Below are positions 54,239 to 61,368 of a stretch of DNA of 64,000 nucleotides, in pieces. Position numbers and translations under genes: made by a program. The notes beneath the pieces were generated by a model. It was not told where the DNA came from, ran no database searches, and saw only the letters and a program-made list of their open reading frames with translations. This stretch comes from G965198795 sp965198795 (GTDB lineage Bacteria > Pseudomonadota > Alphaproteobacteria > Rhodospirillales > Casp-alpha2). Positions within the stretch are counted from its first letter, which is position 1; every line of letters starts with the position of its first letter. The stretch spans positions 558,001-622,000 of the forward strand of contig OZ240674.1 of the NCBI GenBank assembly GCA_965198795.1, read 5' to 3'.

Positions 54239-54568
54239 TCACTCATCCCGCCCGAACGGATGCCAGCCGTCGGGGCTTTCGATTTCGACCACCCAGAGGT
54301 CTTCGTCATAGCCAATTTGACGGCGGATGTAGTCGTCGGCGTCCGTCTCCGGCGTCAACGCGCCGCCGAGGGCTTCCTCAAACACCACGCCGCCGTCCAT
54401 GTCGGATGTCTGGCGGAGCACCTTGCACCCCTCGCGGCCAATGACGAGTTTCACCAAGAGCGTACCACCCCGCTCGTCCCCCTTGCGCGTGACATAAGCC
54501 GGGACGCCCCGCCGCGAGCATTGCGCGAGGTGGGCCCGGATATAGAGATCAGCCTTTAAACGCGACAT
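54239..54568 (-). CDS. DUF1491 family protein
   Basis: 109 residues: L-K-A-D-L-Y-I-R-A-H-L-A-Q-C at the start, G-G-T-L-L-V-K-L-V, and the C-terminal D-E-D-L-W-V-V-E-I-E, the alphaproteobacterial DUF1491 pattern. Function unknown. It is divergent from ettA. Confidence 0.88.
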   Translation of the reverse strand: MSRLKADLYIRAHLAQCSRRGVPAYVTRKGDERGGTLLVKLVIGREGCKVLRQTSDMDGGVVFEEALGGALTPETDADDYIRRQIGYDEDLWVVEIESPDGWHPFGRDE

Positions 54569-54612
54569 GCGCGCGTTTCCTCGTTCCCCGCCATTTGGTC
54601 AAAATCATCCGC

Positions 54613-54628
54613 CGCTTTCGCGAAAGCG
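54613..54628. repeat. 16-bp perfect palindrome between DUF1491 and ettA
   Basis: CGCTTTCGCGAAAGCG is fully self-complementary and lies between two divergent genes. It may be an operator, or part of the neighbouring REP-like hairpin cluster (54650-54690). Confidence 0.6.
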
Positions 54629-54649
54629 CGCGAAAACGACAGTCCGCCG

Positions 54650-54690
54650 TCTCCCTAATAGCGGATTCCGGCTTTCGCCGGAATGGCCGG
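54650..54690. repeat. Short REP-like hairpin
   Basis: ATTCCGGCTTTCGCCGGAAT with CTAATAGCGG in front, the same type as the elements at 47.9 and 51.1 kb. Confidence 0.6.
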
Positions 54691-54775
54691 GTTCGAGATA
54701 TGGAGAATTGCGAAGACCGGCGCTTTGGTCTACACCCTGCCGACCGGTTCCCCCCCCTGAAATTCGAGGTCATCC

Positions 54776-56452
54776 ATGTCTTATCAGTACTCGCTCGTCA
54801 TGAAGGACGTCCGCAAGGTTTACGCTGGCGGCAAAGAGATATTGAAGGGGCTGACCCTGTCGTTCCTGCCCGAGGCGAAGATCGGCGTGCTTGGCGTCAA
54901 CGGCGCCGGCAAATCGACCCTGATGAGGATGATCGCGGGCAGGGACAAGGACTTTTCCGGCGAAATGTTCGTCGCCGACGGCGTGCGGGTGGGTTACTTG
55001 GAGCAGGAACCGGAACTGGACCCCGCGCTGACGGTCCAGGAAAACGTCATGCGGGGTCTCGGCGCCGTGAAAGACATGCTCGATAAGTTCAACGAGCTAT
55101 CCGCCAAATTCGCCGAGCCCATGGCGGACGACGAAATGAACGAACTGCTGACCGAACAGGGCGAGCTTCAAGAGAAGATCGACGCGGCGGACGGCTGGGA
55201 GCTGGAACGCACCATCGAAATCGCCATGGACGCGCTGCGCTGTCCGCCGGGCGGCGCGGACGTGACAAAGCTTTCGGGCGGCGAGCGCCGCCGCGTCGCC
55301 CTTTGCCGTTTGCTGCTGCAAAAGCCCGAAATTCTGCTGCTTGACGAGCCGACCAACCACCTCGACGCGGAAAGCGTCGCGTGGCTCGAGAAACACCTGG
55401 CGGACTACAAGGGAACCGTCATCATGGTGACCCATGACCGCTATTTCCTGGATAACGTGACGGGTTGGATTCTGGAACTCGACCGGGGCCGGGGCATTCC
55501 GTACGAAGGCAATTATTCCGCCTGGCTGGAACAAAAGCAGAAGCGCCTCCAGCAGGAGGAACGCGAGGAGAGCGCGCGCCAGCGCATCCTGAAGCAGGAA
55601 ATGGAGTGGATCGGCAAATCCCAGAAAGCGCGCCAAGCCAAGGGTAAGGCCCGCATCCAGCGTTATGAGGACTTGGTCGCCCAATCCGGCGCCCGGACGG
55701 AAAACACCGCTCAAATCATCATCCCGACGCCGGAACGCCTGGGCGGTCTGGTGATCGAGGCCGAACATTTGAGAAAGGGCTTCGAGGACCGCATGTTGGT
55801 TGAGGACCTGAGCTTCAAGATTCCGGCGGGCGCCATCGTCGGCGTTATCGGAGCGAACGGCGCGGGTAAAACCACGCTTTTCCGCATGATCACGGACCAG
55901 GAACAACCGGACGGCGGCTCGATCAAGATCGGTGAAACGGTGAAGCTCGGCTACGTCGATCAAAGCCGCGACGCCCTCGACGGCGAGCGCACGGTCTGGG
56001 CGGAAATCTCGGATGAAAACGACGAGATTGAGCTTGGCGGACGCAAGATGCAATCGCGGTCTTATGTCGCGCAATTCAACTTCAAGGGCGCCGATCAGCA
56101 AAAGAAAGTCGACCGGCTATCGGGCGGGGAGCGCAACCGCGTGCACCTGGCCAAGATGCTGAAATCCGGCGCCAACGTCCTGCTGCTCGACGAACCGACC
56201 AACGATCTGGACCTAGACACCTTGCGCGCGCTGGAGGACGCGATTGACGGCTTCGCGGGCTGCGTCCTGATCACGTCGCACGATCGTTGGTTCCTGGACC
56301 GTTTGGCGACCCACATCATCGCGTTCGAGGGTAACTCGGAGGTTGTCTGGTTCGAGGGCAACTTCGAGGATTACGAAGAGGACAAGAAACGCCGCCTGGG
56401 CGAGGACGCCGTCAACCCGCACCGGATCAAGTACAAGCCGCTGACGCGCTAG
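54776..56452 (+). CDS. ettA: Energy-dependent translational throttle protein EttA (ABC-F)
   Basis: 558 residues with two ABC cassettes: Walker A G-V-N-G-A-G-K-S-T at about 39-47 and G-A-N-G-A-G-K-T-T at about 361-369, signatures L-S-G-G-E-R-R-R-V-A and L-S-G-G-E-R-N-R-V-H, Walker B L-L-L-D-E-P-T-N-H-L-D and L-L-L-D-E-P-T-N-D-L-D. The linker arm and P-T/A-rich T-P-E-R-L-G-G-L-V motif identify the EttA subfamily that gates translation according to the ATP level. Length and start are normal. Confidence 0.96.
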   Translation: MSYQYSLVMKDVRKVYAGGKEILKGLTLSFLPEAKIGVLGVNGAGKSTLMRMIAGRDKDFSGEMFVADGVRVGYLEQEPELDPALTVQENVMRGLGAVKDMLDKFNELSAKFAEPMADDEMNELLTEQGELQEKIDAADGWELERTIEIAMDALRCPPGGADVTKLSGGERRRVALCRLLLQKPEILLLDEPTNHLDAESVAWLEKHLADYKGTVIMVTHDRYFLDNVTGWILELDRGRGIPYEGNYSAWLEQKQKRLQQEEREESARQRILKQEMEWIGKSQKARQAKGKARIQRYEDLVAQSGARTENTAQIIIPTPERLGGLVIEAEHLRKGFEDRMLVEDLSFKIPAGAIVGVIGANGAGKTTLFRMITDQEQPDGGSIKIGETVKLGYVDQSRDALDGERTVWAEISDENDEIELGGRKMQSRSYVAQFNFKGADQQKKVDRLSGGERNRVHLAKMLKSGANVLLLDEPTNDLDLDTLRALEDAIDGFAGCVLITSHDRWFLDRLATHIIAFEGNSEVVWFEGNFEDYEEDKKRRLGEDAVNPHRIKYKPLTR

Positions 56453-56487
56453 ATTGAATGATCTATAGCACGTCCGGCCTGATCTGG

Positions 56488-56513
56488 CGCCGCTTTTTGA
56501 AAGGGGCGGGGGT
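56488..56513 (+). repeat. 26-bp inverted repeat, left arm
   Basis: The first arm (C-G-C-C-G-C, five T, G-A-A-A, then G-rich) matches, on the opposite strand and without mismatch, 58215-58240. The outer flank TGATCTG is also shared by the right arm after allowing for a 9-base duplication. The pair encloses the IS256 and IS481 remnants. Confidence 0.85.
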
Positions 56514-56640
56514 CGCCCGTTTTGACGCGGCGTCTGTCAGGTCAGGGCGGACGTGCCGCAGATCAAGCCTGGAACGTTTTCTTTCAGATCTGTTGATCGC
56601 CGCCGTCGATGGCCTCAAGGGGTTCCCCGAAGCGGTCAAC

Positions 56641-56685
56641 GCCACCTTCGCGGACGCCACCTTCGCGGACGCCACCTTTCCGCAC
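56641..56685 (+). repeat. 15-bp tandem repeat, three copies
   Basis: GCCACCTTCGCGGAC occurs perfectly twice (56641-56655, 56656-56670) and with changes a third time (GCCACCTTTCCGCAC). In the IS256 transposase frame it adds ten residues. Confidence 0.9.
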
Positions 56686-57010
56686 GCCGCCGTGCAAACC
56701 TGCATCGTGCGCCTGATCCGTCCTTCCATGAAATTCCATGAATTTTGCCTCATGGAAGGATCGCAAACATGTGGCGCGGGAGCTGAAAGCCGTCCACCGC
56801 GCCGCCGACGCCGACGCCGGCGACGAACCTGGCCGCCTTGGCTGAGTTCGAGGCTGGGCCGCGGGGGAAAAGATATCCGGCCGTCGCGCAAAGCTGGCGG
56901 CGCAATTGGGAGCAGGTCATCCCCTTCTTCGCTTTCCCAAAAGCGGTGCGGCGGATGATCCACACCACCAATGCTATCGAGCCCTTGAACGCGAAAATCC
57001 GCTGTCCTGT

Positions 57011-57058
57011 CAGAACGCGAGGCCGCCAGAACGCCAGGCCGCCAGAACGCCAGGCCGC
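57011..57058 (+). repeat. 16-bp tandem repeat, three copies
   Basis: CAGAACGC[G/C]AGGCCGC stands three times in a row (57011-57026, 57027-57042, 57043-57058). One copy is enough for an intact IS256 reading frame (P-V-R-T-R-G-R-F-P-R-D-D-A); the two extra copies shift it. Confidence 0.93.
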
Positions 57059-57302
57059 TTCCCCCGTGACGACGCGGCGGCAAAGCTGTTATATCTGGCG
57101 CTCAATCATGCGGTCCGGTCTTGGAAGCGGCCGCCGCGTGAATGGACCGGGGCGAAAACACAGTTCGCCATCATCTTCGGCGAACGATTCCTCACTGTGT
57201 GATAAATCGGCACAGGCAAAAACTGTCTGACAGTCCCCTGTCGGAGGGCGCAGGCGCCGATATAGTAGAGGTCTGCTGACAGACCCGCGCCCTTCAACAG
57301 CG

Positions 57303-57342
57303 CCCGCATAGCCTTCAACGTCCCCGCATAGCCTTCAACGTC
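57303..57342. repeat. 20-bp tandem repeat, two perfect copies plus partial
   Basis: CCCGCATAGCCTTCAACGTC stands at 57303-57322 and 57323-57342, followed by a partial third copy. It lies within the IS481 remnant. Confidence 0.92.
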
Positions 57343-57500
57343 GCCGCATAGAAGGCGTCCTGCGCCCCCAGACGGCCGCGATGGGCCGTGTTGATCCCGC
57401 CCCAAGCCTGGTCATCCTGCCCCAAGTCTGATCATCCAGCTCCAAGCCTGCCCCCAAGCCCGCCTCAAGCCTGGTCGTCCAGCGTTTTCTTCTCCAGCGC

Positions 57501-57534
57501 CTGGACCTGGGCCCCGCCTGGACCTGAGTCCCGC
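57501..57534. repeat. 17-bp tandem repeat, two copies
   Basis: CTGGACCTGGGCCCCGC (57501-57517) and CTGGACCTGAGTCCCGC (57518-57534) differ at two positions, inside the IS481 remnant. Confidence 0.88.
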
Positions 57535-57817
57535 CCGGCCGCCAGGCCATCTTCGGCGGCCTTGGCCTCAAGCGCCTTCAGGCGGCGCTTGAAGATGGCG
57601 AGGCCGTGACGAAGCCAAATGGAGCGCACCGCGCGGGCGGCGGCCGCGCCTGAGATCGGGAAGACCGCCTCCGCGGCCCCGTCTATGACCGCGAGCGCCG
57701 CCAGCAAGGCGTGGATCACGCCGCGCTTGCGCAACTCGTTCGAGACGCGGACCTGCCCGGGCGACGGGCGCCCGATGGCATAGGCGGCGACGGCCCGCCC
57801 GGTCTCTTCGTCAATCT

Positions 57818-57840
57818 GGTTCTTCAGGCCGGTTCTTCAG
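57818..57840. repeat. 13-bp tandem repeat (partial second copy)
   Basis: GGTTCTTCAG at 57818-57827 recurs at 57831-57840. One copy would keep the IS481 frame (N-L-K-N-Q-I-D-E-E-T); the duplication shifts it. Confidence 0.88.
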
Positions 57841-57961
57841 ATTCGCCGCCCGCCGGGGCTTCTCTAACAGCGCCTCGGCGCCGCCTTGTTCAACCGCGTC
57901 GCGGCGCCGCTAAAACGTGTCCCTGGACAATCCCGTCACCGGACAGGCCTTGGACACGTTG

Positions 57962-58013
57962 CCCAATTCCCCGGCCCAATTCCCCGGCCCAATTCCCCGG
58001 CCCAATTCCCCGG
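57962..58013. repeat. 13-bp tandem repeat, four perfect copies
   Basis: CCCAATTCCCCGG stands four times without a mismatch (57962-57974, 57975-57987, 57988-58000, 58001-58013). It adds 39 bases in frame to the IS481 N-terminal domain, which then reads N-L-A-G-E-L followed by repeats instead of N-L-A-G-E-L-G-N-V. Confidence 0.95.
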
Positions 58014-58140
58014 CCAAGTTCAGAAGTGCAACTTTGTGACGGATGATTTTTTGATTACGCCCGTCCATAAGGGTCACCTCTTTCATGGGTTTGATGGTTT
58101 TCATGGGTTTCATGGGTTTGATGGTGTGGTTAAGCGCCGC

Positions 58141-58220
58141 TGTCAAAACCGCCAACCCTTTATCAAAACCGCCAACCCTTTATCAAAACCGGCGACCCTT
58201 TATCAAAACTGGTAACCCCC
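58141..58220. repeat. 20-bp iteron-like tandem repeats, four copies
   Basis: The unit TATCAAAACCGCCAACCCTT is repeated with a strict 20-base period; copies 1-2 are almost identical and copies 3-4 have diverged. It lies upstream of the IS481 start and next to the inverted-repeat arm at 58215-58240. Confidence 0.9.
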
Positions 58221-58240
58221 GCCCCTTTCAAAAAGCGGCG
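58215..58240 (-). repeat. 26-bp inverted repeat, right arm
   Basis: Perfect reverse complement of 56488-56513. The outer flank contains a 9-base duplication (CGCCGCTCC) relative to the left arm. Confidence 0.85.
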
Positions 58241-58255
58241 GGAGCGGCGTCAGAT

Positions 58256-58552
58256 CAAGTCTGAAATACTACAGATAATAAGAGAAATTATGCCTATTTT
58301 TCTACTTTTACGCCGAAAGAGAAAACCTCAAAAACCCCTGGATTTCCGCCGAAACCCTTACTGAACGTCCGTTTTGGAGTGACCATTCCCAATCAAAAAG
58401 TTTCCAAAATGAAGCGAAAAACGACCATTTTTTACCAAAACTGATCAAAATCCGTTTTCACCCCAAAAATCCCCAAAACCCTTTATTTTTTGCGGCTTTG
58501 AGCCTTCTAAAATGAGCCGGAAAAGTTTCTAAAATTGGGCGGCGCCCCACAG
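58256..58552. other. AT-rich, G-poor stretch without gene
   Basis: About 300 bases with many A-runs alternating with C-clusters on the plus strand (for example CCCCAAAAATCCCCAAAACC) and few G. There is no coherent frame, no hairpin of note and no family similarity recognised. It may be a decayed non-coding end of the mobile-element region. Confidence 0.5.
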
Positions 58553-58738
58553 GTGCGCCGCCATAACCGGATCGAAGCGCCCTGGTATATTGACGGGCCA
58601 ATAAACGGCAGGGGCTTCCGTGTCTATGTCGAGAAGGTCCTCGTGCTCGCCCTTAAGCCCGGCGATGTCGCCGTCATGTACAATCTTGGCTCTCACAAAT
58701 CCAAGGCCGTGCAAAGCGCCATATATCTAATGTCATAG
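58553..58738 (+). pseudogene. IS630-family transposase fragment
   Basis: The frame reads R-R-H-N-R-I-E-A-P-W-Y-I-D-G-P-I-N-G, then F-R-V-Y-V-E-K-V-L-V and L-K-P-G-D-V-A-V-M-Y-N-L-G-S-H-K-S-K-A-V, the central DDE block of IS630 transposases; the usual M-D-N-L-G-S-H is M-Y-N-L-G-S-H, so the second catalytic Asp is lost. Neither end of the gene is present. Confidence 0.85.
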
Positions 58739-58899
58739 TGCTCTAAGCAGCGGCGCTGGCGGGACTCAAGAAAGAACATTTCCCCGATTTTTCCTCGATA
58801 AAATTGGGGAAACCTTAAAATATTCGAGACACGTTCTGAAAACTTTGAGTAACTAAATTGTTGCAAAAATCCGGTGGCTCTCCTAGCTTCCGCCGCTCT

Positions 58900-58992
58900 G
58901 GACAGGTGCGCGAGTGGCTGAAGCGGGCTCCCTGCTAAGGAGTTAAGCCCTGACAAGGGGCTTCGAGGGTTCGAATCCCTCCCTGTCCGCCA
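58900..58992 (+). tRNA. tRNA-Ser (anticodon GCU)
   Basis: Acceptor arms GGACAGG (58900-58906) and CCTGTCC (58982-58988) pair; the anticodon loop CTGCTAA has GCT at 58934-58936 in a stem GCTCC/GGAGT; the T-loop region GGGTTCGAATCCC is normal. A long variable arm (AAGCCCTGACAAGGGGCTTC) is typical of serine tRNAs. The CCA end (58990-58992) is encoded. Remnants of mobile elements lie immediately upstream and a phage-like methyltransferase lies downstream. Confidence 0.95.
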
Positions 58993-59192
58993 CCCCCCAC
59001 AGGCGGCTTAGGGTTGGCGGAGATGACCGAACCGCCGCTTCAGCAATAACGCCTTATTAAAGCGCGCGCCAAATTGGTGTTGTAGCGCGACAAATGGTTT
59101 GGGCGCCAACGACACATGATTTGATAGCCGCGCGACTTGATTTATTTAGCGCGCCGGGTCATTGCTTAGGATCAGTATACGTGGCATGGGTC

Positions 59193-59672
59193 TTACTCTG
59201 GGGAGTCTGGCTGGTAGAACGTCATCCAGTGCGTTTTAAGGTTCTGGGTTGTGGTGTGCCCAAACAACGGATGGCGGGGGAAGCAGGCAAGCACCTCCCT
59301 GATTGGAATTTGGGTCTCATTCCATTTAAAGATCAGGGTTCCGCCCGGACGCGGCGCCCGCCAGCATTCATTGAAACCCGCCGTCAGGTCGCCTTGCCAG
59401 GTTTCAGGGTCTAAGCGCCCATACTTTTTAACCATCCACGCACTATCCCCACCCCGTTTCAGATGAGGCGGGTCGAACACAACCAGTTGGAAGGTTTTGT
59501 CGGCGAAAGGCAGGTCCCGGAAGTCCATGATCCGGTCCGGCTCAACTTTCAGTGTGCGCCCGTCGCAAAGGGTATATTCTCCGGCGCGGCGGTCGCCACA
59601 GAGGACTTCAGGGCTATCCCCGTCAAACCAGAACATTTTACCGCCGCAGCACGGGTCAAGAACCTGTTTCAT
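59193..59672 (-). CDS. Phage-type DNA methyltransferase-like protein
   Basis: 159 residues starting M-K-Q-V-L-D-P-C-C-G-G, a C-terminal-type SAM motif, with F-D-P-P-H-L (D-P-P-x) near the centre, and W-R-A-P-R-P-G-G-T-L-I-F-K-W. This small single-domain form resembles methyltransferases of prophages and genomic islands. It lies directly downstream of the broken DUF1640 gene on the same strand, and its start overlaps no other gene. Target specificity is unknown. Confidence 0.7.
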   Translation of the reverse strand: MKQVLDPCCGGKMFWFDGDSPEVLCGDRRAGEYTLCDGRTLKVEPDRIMDFRDLPFADKTFQLVVFDPPHLKRGGDSAWMVKKYGRLDPETWQGDLTAGFNECWRAPRPGGTLIFKWNETQIPIREVLACFPRHPLFGHTTTQNLKTHWMTFYQPDSPE

Positions 59673-59694
59673 CCGGACGCTGGCGTTCCGGCCG

Positions 59695-60005
59695 TCATGT
59701 GACGTCCGGCGGCGCGGCGGCGACGCCGACGACCATCATGCCGCCCAGACGAATGGTCAGCCGGTATTCAAGCTCTTTCAGGTCCCGCCTGGTGGACGCC
59801 GCCAATTCTTCGATGTTTAGTTTGGTGGTTGCCTCCAGTTCCTTGATCTCGCGGCGGATAAGCTCAATGTCGGCCTTGGTGTTCAACTGCTCGCCGATGA
59901 TGCGTGACTGCGCTCTCCGGCCAGGGCTTCGGCTTGGCGGTCCGGCATCCCGGCGGCGATCATGTTCTTAACAAACGCATGCGCGTCAAAGGCAAGGGCG
60001 CTCAT
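59695..60005 (-). pseudogene. DUF1640 coiled-coil membrane protein, frameshifted
   Basis: From ATG 60005 the frame reads S-A-L-A-F-D-A-H-A-F-V-K-N-M-I-A-A-G-M-P and ends early. A second frame, read from the same stretch, gives Q-S-R-I-I-G-E-Q-L-N-T-K-A-D-I-E-L-I-R-R followed by I-K-E-L-E-A-T-T-K-L-N-I-E-E-L and the C-terminal helix I-R-L-G-G-M-M-V-V-G. Joined, they make a typical DUF1640 protein. A one-base indel near 59895-59905 explains the break. It reads towards the phage-like methyltransferase. Confidence 0.75.
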
Positions 60006-60200
60006 GGCCGCACGATACCATTTCCTCGGCGGTCGAGATCAACGAGCGGCGCTACGGCGCCGTTGCCCAGAAAGACGAGCTGCCGCGCCACCGGAGACCC
60101 CCGGGTCCATGGCTGTTTCCCGGCGTTTCAGCGCTTGCCCGGCCGGAGTCCGGCGCGCTATGTGTGGAGGCTCGAAAACCGGAGAGGGAAATCAACCGTC

Positions 60201-61358
60201 ATGGCTGATCCATCCGACGCTGGCGGCGGCTGGCGAAGCCCGGCGGCGCGCGCGGCCCAGGCGGGGCATTTCCTGGACCGTGAAACCGGAGCGCCCGTGC
60301 CGCCCATTCACGCGTCCACGACCTTTGCGCGCGGCGCGGATCACGAACTGATCGGCGATTATATCTATGCGCGTAATGGAAATCCCACCTGCGCGCGGCT
60401 CGAAAACCTGATGGCCGATCTGGACGAGGGCGCGGCGTCCATGGCGTTCGCCTCGGGCCTCGCCGCCGTCGCCGCCGTATTCGAAACCGTGCCGGCCGGC
60501 GGCCGCGTGGTGGCGCCGAGGGTGATGTATCACGGCGCGCGGTCCTTGCTTAAGCGCATGGCGGCGAAGCGCGGTCTGATCGCCGAGTTCTTTGACCCGG
60601 CCGACGCGGATGACCTGGCGCGGGTCGCCGGCGCGGCGCCTGTTGATTTGGTCTGGGTCGAGACCTCCGTCAACCCGACCTGGGATGTCGTTGACGTCGC
60701 CGCGGCCGCCGGGATCGCGCGCGGCGCAGGAGCCGTTCTGGCCGTTGACGCCACGGTGACCCCGCCGCCAACCATCCGGCCGTTGAGCCTGGGAGCGGAT
60801 ATCGTCTTCCAGTCGGCGACCAAGTACCTGAACGGACATTCGGACGTGCTGGCGGGCGTGTTGACGGCGCGCGAGGCGAACGACCGCTGGGCCGAGATCG
60901 GGGATATCCGGAAACTGGCGGGCGGCGTGCTGGGACCGTTTGAGGCTTGGTTGCTGCTCCGCGGTCTTCGCACGCTGTATCTCCGGTTCGAGCGGGCGTC
61001 CGAAAACGCCATGAGACTCGCCCGCCATTTCGACGGCCATCCGAAAGTCGAGACCGTCCTGTATCCCGGCCTTGAGGCCCATCCCGGACACGCCGTCGCC
61101 CGGCGGCAATTCACAGGAGGTTTTGGCGGCATGTTGTCGCTGATGATCAAGGGCGGCGAGGAGGCGGCCAAGGCTGTTTGCGCCAACTGCGAACTGTTCA
61201 TTCACGCCACGTCGCTGGGCGGGGTTGAAAGTTTGATCGAGCACCGGCGGACGGTCGAGCCGCCGGACAGCCCGGCGCCCGGCAATCTTCTGCGATTGTC
61301 GGCCGGCGTCGAGCCAGCCGACGACCTGATCGCGGATCTGGAGCGGGCGCTCGCGTGA
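60201..61358 (+). CDS. Trans-sulfuration PLP enzyme (cystathionine gamma-synthase/lyase family)
   Basis: 385 residues from ATG 60201 (the longer frame from 59904 overlaps the DUF1640 remnant and is rejected). PLP-fold motifs: P-V-P-P-I-H-A-S-T-T-F near the start, Y-A-R-N-G-N-P-T, and the cofactor lysine in S-A-T-K-Y-L-N-G-H-S-D. The C-terminal A-G-V-E-P-A-D-D-L-I-A-D-L is typical. It may act in cysteine or methionine synthesis or degradation. GGAGAGGG lies 14-19 bases upstream, a loose ribosome-binding site. Confidence 0.92.
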   Translation: MADPSDAGGGWRSPAARAAQAGHFLDRETGAPVPPIHASTTFARGADHELIGDYIYARNGNPTCARLENLMADLDEGAASMAFASGLAAVAAVFETVPAGGRVVAPRVMYHGARSLLKRMAAKRGLIAEFFDPADADDLARVAGAAPVDLVWVETSVNPTWDVVDVAAAAGIARGAGAVLAVDATVTPPPTIRPLSLGADIVFQSATKYLNGHSDVLAGVLTAREANDRWAEIGDIRKLAGGVLGPFEAWLLLRGLRTLYLRFERASENAMRLARHFDGHPKVETVLYPGLEAHPGHAVARRQFTGGFGGMLSLMIKGGEEAAKAVCANCELFIHATSLGGVESLIEHRRTVEPPDSPAPGNLLRLSAGVEPADDLIADLERALA

Positions 61359-61368
61359 GGAGCAGGGC

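Larger units (their letters stand above)
56580..57202 (+). pseudogene. IS256-family transposase remnant with tandem duplications
   Basis: Pieces of an IS256 (mutator-like) transposase are read in at least three frames. The first gives D-L-L-I-A-A-V-D-G-L-K-G-F-P-E-A-V-N followed by V-Q-T-C-I-V-R-L-I-R; the next M-N-F-A-S-W-K-D-R-K and H-V-A-R-E-L-K-A-V-H-R-A-A-D-A-D; the next A-F-P-K-A-V-R-R-M-I-H-T-T-N-A-I-E; the last L-Y-L-A-L-N-H-A and Q-F-A-I-I-F-G-E-R-F. Two tandem duplications are visible: a 15-bp unit three times at 56641-56685, adding A-D-A-T-F twice in frame, and a 16-bp unit three times at 57011-57058, adding 32 bases. Removing the extra 16-bp copies restores the expected frame exactly. 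Confidence 0.88.
57235..58068 (-). pseudogene. IS481-family transposase remnant with tandem duplications
   Basis: A second IS481 subgroup, read leftward from ATG 58068 (GAGGTGACC upstream): R-N-Q-K-I-I-R-H-K-V-A-L-L-N-L-A, N-V-S-K-A-C-P-V-T-G-L-S-R-D-T-F, then an amber codon where Tyr is expected, A-E-A-L-L-E-K-P-R-R-A, then a frameshift; later V-R-S-I-W-L-R-H-G-L-A, R-R-L-K-A-L-E-A-K-A-A, V-Q-A-L-E-K-K-T-L-D-D and I-N-T-A-H-R-G-R-L-G-A-Q-D-A-F-Y. It carries tandem duplications of 13, 13, 17 and 20 bp. The catalytic C-terminal part is missing; IS256 material lies there instead. Confidence 0.85.

Noticed and set aside
56488..58240. Possible CRISPR array in the tandem repeats at 56.6-58.2 kb
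   Set aside because: Units are immediately adjacent, with no spacers, and differ between clusters; no cas gene is near.
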